In this document: in pieces, positions 19,301-27,435 of the stretch
How positions within the stretch are numbered: the first letter of the stretch is position 1
How the letters are laid out: each line of letters starts with the position of its first letter
Assembly (NCBI RefSeq): GCF_005869225.1
Contig: NZ_SWFP01000005.1
Span: 62,001 to 126,000 of the forward strand
Origin: Dyadobacter bucti
GTDB lineage: Bacteria > Bacteroidota > Bacteroidia > Cytophagales > Spirosomataceae
Direction of reading: 5' to 3'
DNA length: 64,000 nucleotides
Translations under genes and position numbers: made by a program
Notes under the pieces: generated by a model
The model's database searches: none
What the model was told of the DNA's origin: nothing
The model's input: the letters and a program-made list of their open reading frames with translations, nothing else

Positions 19301-19388
19301 GAATAGTAACCTGAGAAAAAGCCCAGGAGCTCATAAACATCAGAAATAAAGCAGAAAAGTATTTTTTTAAGGTAAAATTTTTAGTCAT
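16308..19388 (-). CDS. TonB-dependent outer-membrane receptor with CarboxypepD_reg-like domain
   Basis: Outer-membrane active transporter powered by TonB; the ligand is unknown. The order is signal peptide (1-25, ending WAFSQ), carboxypeptidase-regulatory-like beta domain (about 27-110, VTIRGKVVEASSGEPLIGVS), plug domain (about 115-245, LKGIDMATQG...NMRGFSATGNPRTVQLIDGM and SALYGPNAVNGLI) and a 22-strand barrel to residue 1026. Residues about 695-785 form an Ala/Gln/Val/Pro-rich segment full of QQVT, LPG and AAQ repeats, just before the conserved MKPERIASYEIGYKG. This is an unusual insert, probably in an extracellular loop. No SusD gene is adjacent, so this is not a SusC of a local polysaccharide locus. 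The upstream 283-base gap separates it from the divergent guanylyltransferase gene. Confidence 0.93.
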   Translation of the reverse strand: MTKNFTLKKYFSALFLMFMSSWAFSQVTIRGKVVEASSGEPLIGVSIQIKGKVTGTITGSNGEFAFNTMSTPPFTIIVSSVGFQTQEKEIAGGLSQLEVELAEQPVLGKELVVSASRVEESVLKSPVAIEKLDIRGIRDSPASNFYDALYNLKGIDMATQGFLFKSVNMRGFSATGNPRTVQLIDGMDNQAPGLNFPLDNLIGMSELDVESVEILPGAASALYGPNAVNGLILMNSKSPFLYQGLSASVKSGIMHESGRSKATTPFIEGLVRYAKAFNNKFAFKANLSYITAKDWEATNYTNLNVGGSPDPNRGIGTNLDYDGTNVYGDEIQTNINAVAKSLAANNLIPGDAVSLVPNTFVSRTGYREKDLVDYNTKSFKSSAALHYRINEKIEAIAQVNYGFGTTVYTAVGRYALRNFNLTQAKLELRGDNFTLRAYTTQERSGKTYLAGLAAVSMLNEAKPNATWFGEYVGAFAAARSAGIAEAQAHLAARQTADKDMPVPGSPAFNQLLNKYRDMAIVDGGSGFNDKTMLYHFEGFYNFKNEIRFVELLAGANFRQYQLRSAGTLFADTKEGRNGKIPINEFGAFVQAGKNLFTNHLKLTGSIRYDKNENFDGQFTPRVSAVTSFGEQNIRLSYQTGFRIPTTQNQYIDLSTPSGTLVGGLPEFDARYNLSRGILRQNLSEAAIGQVIASDPSIIESATNYAKAAVTQQATIQITQVVTQQVTAGVNQAVAAGQIPNTPEAIQAAIVAGVNQNLPGVLAAQLPGILAAQVPGLVPDLAQAYALGKLPKYEATKMKPERIASYEIGYKGVIAKRLFVDAYYYVSKYHNLLGGTVIVVPTAAAAPGLPIESGIGVGNYNGYARTVNTSEVITTRGFAVGLNYALPKGFNVGGNVANNVLSDFKPSPEVQFSQFNTPKYRYNLNFGRRIGSTSSLGFNVVYRYQQGFLAESSFIIPTSTGVPIFSNTKVPAISNLDAQVSMKFSAIKSIVKLGATNLLGKSYFQAFGSPNVGSTYYVSITFDELLN

Positions 19389-19597
19389 AGATCATGGCGG
19401 TTAGCTTATACAGCAAGTTAACTCAATAAATTTTTATGTTCTATTTTTTCTTCTAATCATTAAAAAATAATATCTGCATAACGGGTGTAAATTGGGTGTT
19501 TAGCAAGATTAAATCTTTCAGAGGCATATAGTGTGGCTTTTTAGGCGAATTCCGGCCAGCGTAAATCTTGATTTATTCGTAATTGGGAGAGGCCGAA

Positions 19598-19630
19598 TTG
19601 ACTATTACTGGTTCTTTATACTTAGCTTTG
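19598..19630 (+). promoter_or_regulatory. Putative promoter of the guanylyltransferase gene
   Basis: TTG at 19598-19600, 22 bases, then TAGCTTTG at 19623-19630, an exact TAnnTTTG. The ATG at 19672 is 42 bases downstream. Confidence 0.55.
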
Positions 19631-19671
19631 GGTAGATTTCAATGTTCAGGTATAAAAATTTACTTTTTACA

Positions 19672-20739
19672 ATGCAGGATACATACATTATCATTATGGC
19701 TGGCGGAGTAGGTACTAGGTTCTGGCCTTTCAGCAGAACGGATTTCCCAAAGCAATTTCATGATGTGCTGGGCACCGGTAGGACCCTGTTGCAACAGACT
19801 GTAGACAGGTTTGAAGGTGTTTGTCCCATCGAAAACATATACATCGTTACGAGCCAGGAATACAAGGATCTTATCAAAGAGCAGATTCCTGAATTGACCG
19901 ACGACCAGATTCTTCTGGAACCGAATCGTAGAAATACGGCCCCCTGCATTGCTTATGCGTGTTACAAGATTGCGTCACGAAATCCGGATGCCAATGTAGT
20001 AATAGCTCCTGCCGATCATATTATTTTGAAAGACGATGTTTTCCGGGATACGATCAAAGTAGCGCTAGGAGCTACCCGGAACGAAGATATTCTGGTGACT
20101 TTGGGTATCCAGCCTTCACGGCCTGATACAGGTTACGGATATATCCAGTACATCCCCGATAAGCTTACGGTAAAAAAGGTGAAATCATTCACCGAAAAAC
20201 CGCACCTCGAACTCGCACTTCAGTTTCTGGATAGTGGTGATTTTGTCTGGAATGCGGGAATTTTTGTCTGGAATGTAAAGGCATTCAAAAAGGCCTTGAA
20301 AGATTTCCAACCGAATATTGCAGAGATTTTCGAAGGAGGAAATCCGCATTATTATCTGGAATCCGAAGACCCTTTTATACAAAAAGCTTATCAGCATTGC
20401 GGCAGCATTTCTATCGATAATGGTATTATGGAAAAGGCCGAAAACGTTCATGTCGTATTAAGTAATTTCGGCTGGTCAGATCTGGGAACCTGGAAATCGC
20501 TTTACGAGGTATCAGAAAAAGATGAAAATCAGAACGTTACGGACGGTAATCTGATCCTGCATAACACAACAAATTCAATCATTAAAACGCCAAGTGACAA
20601 GCTCGTCGTAATCAACGGCCTCGATGGCTTTATCGTTGCCGAATACGACGGTGTTTTGCTGATCTGCAAAAAAGAAGACGAACAGAAAGTAAAGGAATTT
20701 GTCGCCGAGGCAAAAGAGCTGAACGTGAAGTACGTTTAG
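19672..20739 (+). CDS. manC: Mannose-1-phosphate guanylyltransferase
   Basis: Makes GDP-mannose from mannose 1-phosphate and GTP for surface polysaccharide and GDP-fucose routes. The nucleotidyltransferase signature AGGVGTRFWPFSR is at residues 9-21, followed by FPKQFHD, VIAPADHII, FTEKP and DFVWNAGIFVW. At 355 residues it has the GMP domain only, without the phosphomannose isomerase half found in long ManC. The open frame begins at 19642, but the ATG at 19672 gives the family start MQDTYIIIMAGG and lies after the promoter-like motif. It is a single gene; no other sugar-nucleotide genes are adjacent. The symbol is given for the family, not for proven orthology. Confidence 0.9.
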   Translation: MQDTYIIIMAGGVGTRFWPFSRTDFPKQFHDVLGTGRTLLQQTVDRFEGVCPIENIYIVTSQEYKDLIKEQIPELTDDQILLEPNRRNTAPCIAYACYKIASRNPDANVVIAPADHIILKDDVFRDTIKVALGATRNEDILVTLGIQPSRPDTGYGYIQYIPDKLTVKKVKSFTEKPHLELALQFLDSGDFVWNAGIFVWNVKAFKKALKDFQPNIAEIFEGGNPHYYLESEDPFIQKAYQHCGSISIDNGIMEKAENVHVVLSNFGWSDLGTWKSLYEVSEKDENQNVTDGNLILHNTTNSIIKTPSDKLVVINGLDGFIVAEYDGVLLICKKEDEQKVKEFVAEAKELNVKYV

Positions 20740-20773
20740 TATAGGAAGGGTTTTCCATTAATATGATTTCAGA

Positions 20774-20806
20774 TTGTCTGAATGGATTATTCTTTTGTTA
20801 AATTTG
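20774..20806 (+). promoter_or_regulatory. Putative promoter of the small ORF
   Basis: TTG at 20774-20776, 22 bases, then TAAATTTG at 20799-20806, matching TAnnTTTG exactly and with the same spacing as the guanylyltransferase promoter. It argues that translation begins at the ATG at 20848, not at 20782, which would lie upstream of the -7 element. Confidence 0.55.
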
Positions 20807-20847
20807 TTTGTAGAGATATTCAAAGTTTGCAAAAGAAAGAGCTGATT

Positions 20848-21009
20848 ATGTCAACAATTGAGCTAAAATCAGAAGTAATCCGTCTGGTCAATGAAATGGA
20901 TGAAGATTTAATGGAAGACCTTTTGTCCTTTCTTAAGACATTTATAGAACAGAATAGGCCGTCTACTTCATTAGAAAATACAGTAATTGACAATAATACC
21001 TTAAAGTAG
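20848..21009 (+). CDS. Small acidic antitoxin-like protein
   Basis: I do not recognise the family with certainty. The 53-residue product starts MSTIELKSEVIRLVNEMDEDLMEDLLSFLKTF and then has a polar tail. The amphipathic, acidic helical pattern resembles short Bacteroidota antitoxin-like proteins that accompany RelE or PIN toxins, but no toxin gene is next to it. The next gene, recF, is convergent and ends 11 bases away. The start is chosen because a promoter-like motif lies at 20774-20806 and an AAGAAAGAG purine stretch precedes the ATG. It is real with moderate certainty; its role is open. Confidence 0.5.
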   Translation: MSTIELKSEVIRLVNEMDEDLMEDLLSFLKTFIEQNRPSTSLENTVIDNNTLK

Positions 21010-21019
21010 AGTCAGCATT

Positions 21020-22126
21020 CTATTTTGAATCGGTGTCCCTGGATTTTTCAATTTCAATAAACCTGACATCAGCCTTCACATTTTCCAGGATTTTCTGCGA
21101 ACGCTCCGGCCGCGCGTCGGTAATGAAAACCTGCCCAAGGAAACCTGTATCAACCAGTTCGATCAGCTTCTGGATCCTGCGATCGTCCAGTTTGTCGAAG
21201 ATATCGTCGAGCAAAAGGATCGGGGTTTTCTCCTTTTCCTGTTTCAGTAACTCAAATTGTGCCAGTTTCAAGGCGATCAGGAAAGACTTTTGCTGCCCTT
21301 GTGACCCGAATTTTTTTAAAGTTACACCGTCAATTTCAAAAACATATTCATCCTTGTGTACACCCTTGCCGGTACGCTGCGCATGCAGATCGCGGCTGCG
21401 GTTTCGCCTGAACTCAGAAGGGAAATCGGGGCTGGCCACTTCACTTTCATAGATCACATCCACCTGCTCGTGGCCGCTGCTCAGAAAATCATAGTATTTG
21501 TTAAAAAGCGGGATAAACCGTTCCATAAAAGAACTCCTGTGTTCATATATTCTTTGGGAAAGAATAATCAGCGGTTCATTGTATGTCTCGAGGAGGTCTT
21601 CGTCCAGGTAATTCCTTTCGGCAAAAAGCTTGAGTAACCCGTTTCGCTGGGTAAGTATTTTGTTGTATTGTAAAAAATCATGAAGGTAATCCGGAGTAGC
21701 CTGCGCCAGTACTCCGTCGAAGAATCGTCGTCTTTCCTCACTTCCGTCCCGGATCAGGTCGGTATCATTGGGCGCAATCAGTACCAGCGGAAAAAGCCCG
21801 ATGTGATCACTCAGGCGATCGTAATTTTTTTTATCGGACATGAAAACCTTCCTCTGGCCGCGCTGAAGGCTGCATGTAATCTGAATATTCCGGCCCGAAT
21901 CCTTAAATATACCATCGAGCACAAAAAAATCATTAACGTGGCGGATCCCCAGGGCATCCTGGTTGTGAAAAGCGCTTTTGGTGAGAGTAAGGAAATAAAT
22001 AGCGTCCAACAGGTTAGTTTTACCACTTCCGTTCTCCCCAACCAGACAATTTACATGTTCTCCAAAGGTGAAGGCTCTCTCTTCATAGCTTTTAAAGTAT
22101 GTAACGTGGAGCTTTTCTAGCCACAT
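21020..22126 (-). CDS. recF: DNA replication and repair protein RecF
   Basis: SMC-like ATPase that helps load RecA at single-strand gaps. Walker A GENGSGKT is at residues 30-37, the ABC-type signature FGSQGQQKSFLIALKLA near 270 and Walker B ILLLDDIFDKLD near 300. The N-terminal MWLEKLHVTYFKSYEE is the usual RecF start and 368 residues the usual length. It is not next to dnaA, dnaN or gyrB, which is normal in Bacteroidota. It is divergent from pdhA with about 130 bases between starts. Confidence 0.95.
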   Translation of the reverse strand: MWLEKLHVTYFKSYEERAFTFGEHVNCLVGENGSGKTNLLDAIYFLTLTKSAFHNQDALGIRHVNDFFVLDGIFKDSGRNIQITCSLQRGQRKVFMSDKKNYDRLSDHIGLFPLVLIAPNDTDLIRDGSEERRRFFDGVLAQATPDYLHDFLQYNKILTQRNGLLKLFAERNYLDEDLLETYNEPLIILSQRIYEHRSSFMERFIPLFNKYYDFLSSGHEQVDVIYESEVASPDFPSEFRRNRSRDLHAQRTGKGVHKDEYVFEIDGVTLKKFGSQGQQKSFLIALKLAQFELLKQEKEKTPILLLDDIFDKLDDRRIQKLIELVDTGFLGQVFITDARPERSQKILENVKADVRFIEIEKSRDTDSK

Positions 22127-22255
22127 GAACTTCTTTGTTATTTAGTTTATGCTTATTTTCGCAAATCAATTTGCGTGAGTACGGCAAAAAACAGACTCTG
22201 TTCAAACCACTAACTTTAAGACAAAGTTCTGTCTTTATAAACGAGAACCAAATAC

Positions 22256-23287
22256 ATGGCCACCGTTACTGAAAAAAAGAAAGCATCAGCCCCCAAAAAA
22301 TTACAGCATCCGACAGACCGCTATATGTTCTGGTTCGAGAATATGCTTTTGCAACGACGTTTTGAAGAAAAGGCCGGCCAGCTCTATGGTCAGCAGAAAA
22401 TCAGGGGTTTTTGCCACTTGTACATTGGCCAGGAAGCATGTTCGTCAGGAGCAGCTACTGCTTTGACGAAGGGGGACAAATACATTACCGCTTACCGTGA
22501 CCATGGCATTCCATTGGCGCTTGGCACCAGTCCAAATGCGATTATGGCTGAGCTTTACGGCAAAAAAACGGGTACTACCAAGGGTAAAGGTGGTTCCATG
22601 CACATTTTCGATAAAGAGAATGGCTTTGTTGGAGGCCACGGTATCGTAGGTGCGCAAATCCCTCTTGGAGCAGGTATTGCCTTTGCCGAGAAATACAATA
22701 AAACAGGTAAAGTTTGTATCTGTTACTTCGGTGACGGCGCTATTCGTCAGGGAGCTTTTCATGAAGCCCTGAACATGGCTATGACCTGGAAGTTACCTGT
22801 GATTTTTGTTGTCGAAAATAACGGATATGCGATGGGAACGTCAGTAGCGCGCTCGTCCAACGTTACCGAGCTGTACACATTGGGTGAAGCCTATGATATT
22901 CCGTCCGAGCCTGTTGACGGAATGAGCGTGGAAGCGATTCATGAGTCGGTTTCCCGTGCAGCTGAGCGTGCCCGTAAAGGCGATGGTCCAACATTCCTGG
23001 AATTCCGGACTTACCGCTACCGTGGACACTCAATGTCCGATCCTCAGAAATACCGTTCGAAAGAAGAAGTTGAAGAGTACAAGCACAGAGATCCGATTGA
23101 GCAGATCCGTTCGGTGATCTTGTCACATAAGCTTGCAACCGAAGAACAACTGGAAGAGATTGATAAAAAAGTTAAAGAAATCGTAGCTGAATCAGTGCAG
23201 TTTGCCGAGGAATCGGAATTCCCTGATCCGAAAGAAGCATATACCGACGTGTATGTGGAAAACGATTATCCTTTTGTTATGGATTAA
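22256..23287 (+). CDS. pdhA: Pyruvate dehydrogenase E1 component, alpha subunit
   Basis: Thiamine-diphosphate subunit of the pyruvate dehydrogenase complex (pyruvate to acetyl-CoA). The N-terminal YMFWFENMLLQRRFEEKAGQLY, YIGQEA and YRDHG..LALG lead to the TPP motif, starting GDGA (about 161) and ending NN (about 188). The regulatory-loop-like YRYRGHSMSDP follows. At 343 residues it is typical for a separate alpha subunit. The beta (E1) and E2 genes are not adjacent; tatC follows after a terminator. An alternative would be another branched 2-oxoacid dehydrogenase E1 alpha, but the sequence fits the PdhA group best. Confidence 0.93.
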   Translation: MATVTEKKKASAPKKLQHPTDRYMFWFENMLLQRRFEEKAGQLYGQQKIRGFCHLYIGQEACSSGAATALTKGDKYITAYRDHGIPLALGTSPNAIMAELYGKKTGTTKGKGGSMHIFDKENGFVGGHGIVGAQIPLGAGIAFAEKYNKTGKVCICYFGDGAIRQGAFHEALNMAMTWKLPVIFVVENNGYAMGTSVARSSNVTELYTLGEAYDIPSEPVDGMSVEAIHESVSRAAERARKGDGPTFLEFRTYRYRGHSMSDPQKYRSKEEVEEYKHRDPIEQIRSVILSHKLATEEQLEEIDKKVKEIVAESVQFAEESEFPDPKEAYTDVYVENDYPFVMD

Positions 23288-23309
23288 TCTGATCAAAACC
23301 TTTTTAATG

Positions 23310-23340
23310 AAACCCGCCGGATTATTTCGACGGGTTTTTA
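23310..23340 (+). terminator. Intrinsic terminator after pdhA
   Basis: AAACCCGCCG, a short loop and CGACGGGTTT form a 10-base-pair arm with one mismatch, followed by T residues, 22 bases after the pdhA stop. Confidence 0.8.
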
Positions 23341-23419
23341 AGTAAAATTCAGCTTTTCATTAATCAGTTTGATCCTGTTATTGATTTTTCACGTAGATAG
23401 AATTTTGTAATTTAATATT

Positions 23420-24298
23420 ATGCCCTTAGACCAGGAATTTGAGAACGAAGAGGAAGAAGGAGAAGAAGGCAAAGAGATGTCGTTTATCGGGCATCTTGAA
23501 GAACTGAGATGGCACGTAATCCGTGCAGGAGGCTCTATTTTGGTATTTGCTATTCTTGCTTTTGTATATATCAAGGAGATTTATCAGTATGTCATTATTG
23601 CGCCCGCCAAGCCGACTTTCTGGACTTATAAAATGCTCTGTAAGCTGGCCGATGCAGTTGATTATGACGAATTGTGTATCAAAGCACTCAATTTCAAACT
23701 GCAGGCCATCGGAATGGGTGACCAGTTTACGATGAGCATGACGTCTTCGGTTATTGCCGGACTGGTTTTTGCTTTTCCTTACGCATTCTGGGAAATCTGG
23801 CGTTTCATCAGGCCCGGTTTAAAACCAGCTGAACGCAAGTCGGCAAGAGGAGCTGTTTTTTATGTGACGTTCCTGTTTTTCGCGGGTGTACTTTTTGGGT
23901 ATTATGTTGTCACTCCCTTGGCTATCAACTTTTTAGCCAATTTTACGCTGGATCCTACAATCATCAATGAGTTTAGCATCGCTTCGTATATCTCGCTGGT
24001 GGCAACTCTTACGCTGGCCTGCGGAATTGCCTTTCAGCTTCCTATCGTCGTGTATGTACTTTCACGGGTAGGTGTCCTGACGCCGAGCTTTATGCGCGAG
24101 TACAGAAAGCATTCCATGATCGTGATTTTGATAGTCGCTGCCATTATCACACCGTCACCGGATATATACAGCCAGATTCTCGTTGCGATTCCGCTCTTCC
24201 TTCTTTTTGAGATCAGTATTCTGGTATCGGCAAAGGTTGAAAGAGAGAAATTGAGAGAAGAAGCAAGGCTTGCCAAAATGGGTGATACACCAGACTAA
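23420..24298 (+). CDS. tatC: Sec-independent protein translocase TatC
   Basis: Inner-membrane receptor for twin-arginine signal peptides. After a very acidic N-terminus (nearly all Glu and Asp, residues 5-20) comes MSFIGHLEELRWHVIRA, the TatC signature region, and then six hydrophobic segments. PYAFWEIWRFIRPGLKPAERK and ITPSPDIYSQI are conserved cytosolic and periplasmic loops. At 292 residues it is a little longer than E. coli TatC because of the acidic extension and an enlarged first periplasmic loop. tatA is not adjacent. The terminator for this gene lies inside the next, convergent gene. Confidence 0.94.
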   Translation: MPLDQEFENEEEEGEEGKEMSFIGHLEELRWHVIRAGGSILVFAILAFVYIKEIYQYVIIAPAKPTFWTYKMLCKLADAVDYDELCIKALNFKLQAIGMGDQFTMSMTSSVIAGLVFAFPYAFWEIWRFIRPGLKPAERKSARGAVFYVTFLFFAGVLFGYYVVTPLAINFLANFTLDPTIINEFSIASYISLVATLTLACGIAFQLPIVVYVLSRVGVLTPSFMREYRKHSMIVILIVAAIITPSPDIYSQILVAIPLFLLFEISILVSAKVEREKLREEARLAKMGDTPD

Positions 24299-24316
24299 TA
24301 AGAGTTTGGGTAAAAA

Positions 24317-25411
24317 TCAGTTTTTAAAAAGCATCATGACCTCGGCCAACCGGTTGAGGTCATCTTTTTTATGTAAGCTACTGATCACCAAACGCGTTAC
24401 CGGGGCATCGGTAGGTTTTGGATAGGAAAAGCAGGAGGCCATTATTCCGTTTTTCAGCAGGTGTTCAAACAATGCAGGCCCGGTATTGCAAAAAACTGGA
24501 TAGTCAGGGAAGCTTATGAACAGATTGGCGCCTGTAATTTTCTCTGTAAAATGCCTGATGTTGTTTTGTAACGCCAGATGTGCTTTCGTGTAACGGTTGG
24601 TATCAAGGAGTTTTTTTAATGCATAAATATATGCTGGGGCCGGAGGGGATGCTCCCCCAAACCAGGGGGAGCTGCGCAAGGAGTCAATCCATTTAGCGTT
24701 CCCGTACACAGCACCCGCAGGGATTCCCAGGGCTTTGTTCAAGGACGAAACTACTATGATTTTTACCTGCAGAAGATCTTTCAGAGTTTCATGGATACCT
24801 TTCCCGCCTGGCCCTATGGCGCCCAGAGAATGAGATTCATCAATGACCAGATATACTTGTCCGGGATTATGGATTTCCTTCAACAATGAAAAATCAAACA
24901 GCTCAGGTACTGGCGAGCCGACAGCATCGGAGCAAATAATATGAGCGTTATTTTCGGGGCTCTGGTTAATTGCCCGGACAGTATCTGACGCCCAGTCTGC
25001 CCAACTTTTAGAGCTGGTTTTAAAATGATTTCCCCACAGCGCCGGGTGCACACGAGGGGCATAATGGTACTGGATAGGCGCATCACCGGCTGTGTTTAAA
25101 ACCAGCTTCTCAATTTCTTTCATAACCAATTGGCCTGCCCACATGCCCGATGAAACAATCAAAGCGGATTCAGCACCTGTAAATTCCGAGAAACCGGCTT
25201 CTGTGTCTTCGTAAATGCTGAGACGCAGGCTGTTGTTTCTTGAACTTCCGAAGTGGGTTCCAAGCCGGTTCAAACCTTCATTGACATACGTGTGAAAATC
25301 CGGATCATGGCCCATTCCAAGGTAATCGGTACCGCTGAACCACAGATATTCTTTTCCATTCGTGGTCGCTACGTTTCTGCCCGGAAGACAGTGGGTATGA
25401 AATGTTTCCAA
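24317..25411 (-). CDS. Alpha-oxoamine-synthase-like PLP aminotransferase
   Basis: Fold-type I PLP enzyme related to 8-amino-7-oxononanoate synthase and 2-amino-3-ketobutyrate CoA ligase. Seen are FSGTDYLGMGHDP near residue 25, THFGSSRNN (usually GSGGSR), IDESHSLGAIG with the PLP-ring Asp and His, and SSLNKALGIPAG with the probable PLP lysine (usually TFSKALG). The departures from consensus suggest a substrate other than pimeloyl-CoA. The frame starts at TTG (25409-25411), eight bases after the epimerase stop; no ATG lies nearby, so the start is not certain. Coupling to the dipeptide epimerase suggests a joint amino-acid or peptide salvage step. The 3' end also carries the terminator of tatC on the other strand. 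Confidence 0.75.
   Translation of the reverse strand: METFHTHCLPGRNVATTNGKEYLWFSGTDYLGMGHDPDFHTYVNEGLNRLGTHFGSSRNNSLRLSIYEDTEAGFSEFTGAESALIVSSGMWAGQLVMKEIEKLVLNTAGDAPIQYHYAPRVHPALWGNHFKTSSKSWADWASDTVRAINQSPENNAHIICSDAVGSPVPELFDFSLLKEIHNPGQVYLVIDESHSLGAIGPGGKGIHETLKDLLQVKIIVVSSLNKALGIPAGAVYGNAKWIDSLRSSPWFGGASPPAPAYIYALKKLLDTNRYTKAHLALQNNIRHFTEKITGANLFISFPDYPVFCNTGPALFEHLLKNGIMASCFSYPKPTDAPVTRLVISSLHKKDDLNRLAEVMMLFKN
24336..24370 (+). terminator. Intrinsic terminator for tatC inside the convergent gene
   Basis: ATGACCTC (24336-24343) and GAGGTCAT (24356-24363) form a perfect 8-base-pair stem around an AACCGGTT palindrome, then CTTTTTT on the plus strand. It lies 38 bases after the tatC stop and within the last codons of the minus-strand aminotransferase gene. 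Confidence 0.7.
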
Positions 25412-25419
25412 TGATCTGG

Positions 25420-26433
25420 CTAGGAATGTAAAACGGCACCTGTTCCGTTTCTGTTAGCGTAAATAACTCCCCCGAAATCAAAAGTTACACCTGATGCCGG
25501 GTCATTGCTGATAAGCAGCGACCCGTCCATGTCAACATAGTCCAGCAACGGCAGAAGATGTGCGATAGCAGAGATACCCACGCTTGTTTCGGTCATGCAG
25601 CCAACCATCGTTTTCATACCCAGGTTTTTGGCCTCGGCGATCATTCTCTTCGCCGGAGTGAGACCGCCGCACTTTGTCAGTTTAATATTAACACCATGAA
25701 AAAGGCCGTGGCAATTTTTCACATCACTTTCTACGATACAACTTTCATCGGCGATCACAGGTAATTCGCTTTCAACAAATACTTTTTTCATGCCCTCGAT
25801 ATCGGAAGCCGCCAGCGGCTGTTCAATAAATTCAACACCTAGCTTTTTCAGTTCAGGGGCGAGTTGGATGGCTTGTTCGGCTGTCCAGGCGCAATTAGCA
25901 TCCACACGGAATATGGCATCCGTTTCCTTGCGGAGCTCCTGCACGATCCTCAGATCTTTATTGGTGCCCAGTTTGATCTTGTAAATCGGCCAGGGTAGTT
26001 CTTTCATTTTGGATACCATTTTTTCAACAGTATCAATACCGATTGTGAAATTGGTCAGCGGATTGTTTTGAATTGACAATCCCCAGTTTTCATAAAGCCT
26101 TTCTCCTTTCTTCTTCGCGAAAAGATCGTGGGCTGCTTCATCCAATGCACATTGCGCAAATGAATTTGATGCCAGAAAAGGATGGGTTTTTTCCCATAAA
26201 TCCTCGGCGGAGGTATAATTACCCTCTTCAACCAAAGTGCGGACGTTTTCCAGGGACACAATCATGTTTTCGATCGTGACGCCATAATAGGGATTGGAAG
26301 TAGCTTCGCCGAAGCCGCTGAATTCGTTGTCTTTTAATTCAACGATAAGCGTGGGCTGGATATCACGTGAATCGTGGGCAATGGTAAAAGTATGTCTGAG
26401 CTGAAGATCGAAAGTATGGAATATAAGTTGCAT
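25420..26433 (-). CDS. Dipeptide epimerase (enolase superfamily)
   Basis: Probably epimerises L-Ala-D/L-Glu or a related dipeptide, a step in recycling cell-wall peptides. The muconate-lactonizing subgroup pattern is visible: KIKLG (KxK catalytic lysine) near residue 160, metal ligands in RVDANCAW, FIEQPL and IADES, the second catalytic lysine in IKLTKCGG, and the DMDG motif near 305 that marks dipeptide epimerases. GTG and ATG follow each other at the start; the ATG at 26431-26433 is used, giving 337 residues. It is followed 8 bases later by the PLP enzyme, in one transcription unit. The exact dipeptide is not determinable here. Confidence 0.88.
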   Translation of the reverse strand: MQLIFHTFDLQLRHTFTIAHDSRDIQPTLIVELKDNEFSGFGEATSNPYYGVTIENMIVSLENVRTLVEEGNYTSAEDLWEKTHPFLASNSFAQCALDEAAHDLFAKKKGERLYENWGLSIQNNPLTNFTIGIDTVEKMVSKMKELPWPIYKIKLGTNKDLRIVQELRKETDAIFRVDANCAWTAEQAIQLAPELKKLGVEFIEQPLAASDIEGMKKVFVESELPVIADESCIVESDVKNCHGLFHGVNIKLTKCGGLTPAKRMIAEAKNLGMKTMVGCMTETSVGISAIAHLLPLLDYVDMDGSLLISNDPASGVTFDFGGVIYANRNGTGAVLHS

Positions 26434-26469
26434 CACATGATTTTTAAATGAATCCAGGGAGCAGAGTTG

Positions 26470-27345
26470 TTAGTTTCTCATGTCAAGTCCCCAGGACAGT
26501 TTATTTCTAAGTGTATTTAAAAAACTGTCGTCAAGCATTTTAATGAGCCTTGCGGTGAAGTCTGCTTTTCGCACTGTCAATTGCGTATTTTCATCAACCA
26601 CGCGTGAACGGGCGTCGAGCGAGATCAGGAAGTTGTTGCTCCTGCTTTTTACTTCGAGCTTAATGACCGCGGTATCCTCAACGACCAGAGGCCTTACATT
26701 GAGGTTATGCGGGCTGATGGGCGTGATGATAAAGTTCTGAGAGTGCGGCACCAGTACCGGCCCGCCACAGCTCAGAGAATAGCCTGTGGAACCCGTCGGA
26801 GTGGAGACGATCAGTCCGTCGGCCCAATAAGAGTTTAAAAACTCTTCGTTCAGATAGGTATGGACCGTGATCATCGAGGATGTATCGGTTTTGGTGATTG
26901 TGAAATCGTTCAAACCGAAGTTCAGCCCGTCGAACAGATCGATATTTGATTCAATTTCAACCAAAGTCCTTTCGTCGATCCGGAATTGATTGCTTTCCAT
27001 GGCGCCAATCATATCGGAAATTCTCTCCGGCGGTACTGTGGCCAGGAAGCCAAGTCGCCCGACATTGATGCCGATGGCGGGTATCTGCCGCTTTCCTACA
27101 TGTGAAATGGTTTCCAGCAATGTTCCGTCGCCACCCATGCTTACTATGAGGCGGGCATCAAAGAGTTCATCGGGTTTTTCGTAGGTCAGATAGGAGTGGT
27201 GTGTAATGCCATTTTGATCCAGAAAGGTCCGGAAAGGCTTCGAGAGCTGGATTTCAACTTTTCTGCGAAACAATTCATTGAACATGTTTTCAATAAATGG
27301 CCTGGCGGAGTCATTAAAGTTACGCCCGTGAATTGCTATTTTCAT
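26470..27345 (-). CDS. nadK: NAD kinase
   Basis: Phosphorylates NAD to NADP with ATP or polyphosphate. SMGGDGTLLETI near residues 69-80 is the diagnostic GGDGT loop with the catalytic Asp. NVGRLGFLA and STPTGSTGYSLSCGGP are the NAD-binding motifs. At 291 residues it is full length. It follows the CBS protein gene by 90 bases, an arrangement found in many Bacteroidota, and precedes the epimerase by 36 bases. Confidence 0.96.
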   Translation of the reverse strand: MKIAIHGRNFNDSARPFIENMFNELFRRKVEIQLSKPFRTFLDQNGITHHSYLTYEKPDELFDARLIVSMGGDGTLLETISHVGKRQIPAIGINVGRLGFLATVPPERISDMIGAMESNQFRIDERTLVEIESNIDLFDGLNFGLNDFTITKTDTSSMITVHTYLNEEFLNSYWADGLIVSTPTGSTGYSLSCGGPVLVPHSQNFIITPISPHNLNVRPLVVEDTAVIKLEVKSRSNNFLISLDARSRVVDENTQLTVRKADFTARLIKMLDDSFLNTLRNKLSWGLDMRN

Positions 27346-27435
27346 GGAAGAAAAAGTAAATCATCTTGTTTCTCCCGAAAGATACGCGACAAAAGCGCCG
27401 ATTCAAAAGCCAATAGCGCTACTGAATAGAAGAAA

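Noticed and set aside
16308-19388. SusC of a polysaccharide utilisation locus
   Set aside because: No SusD, glycoside hydrolase or sigma/anti-sigma gene lies next to it.
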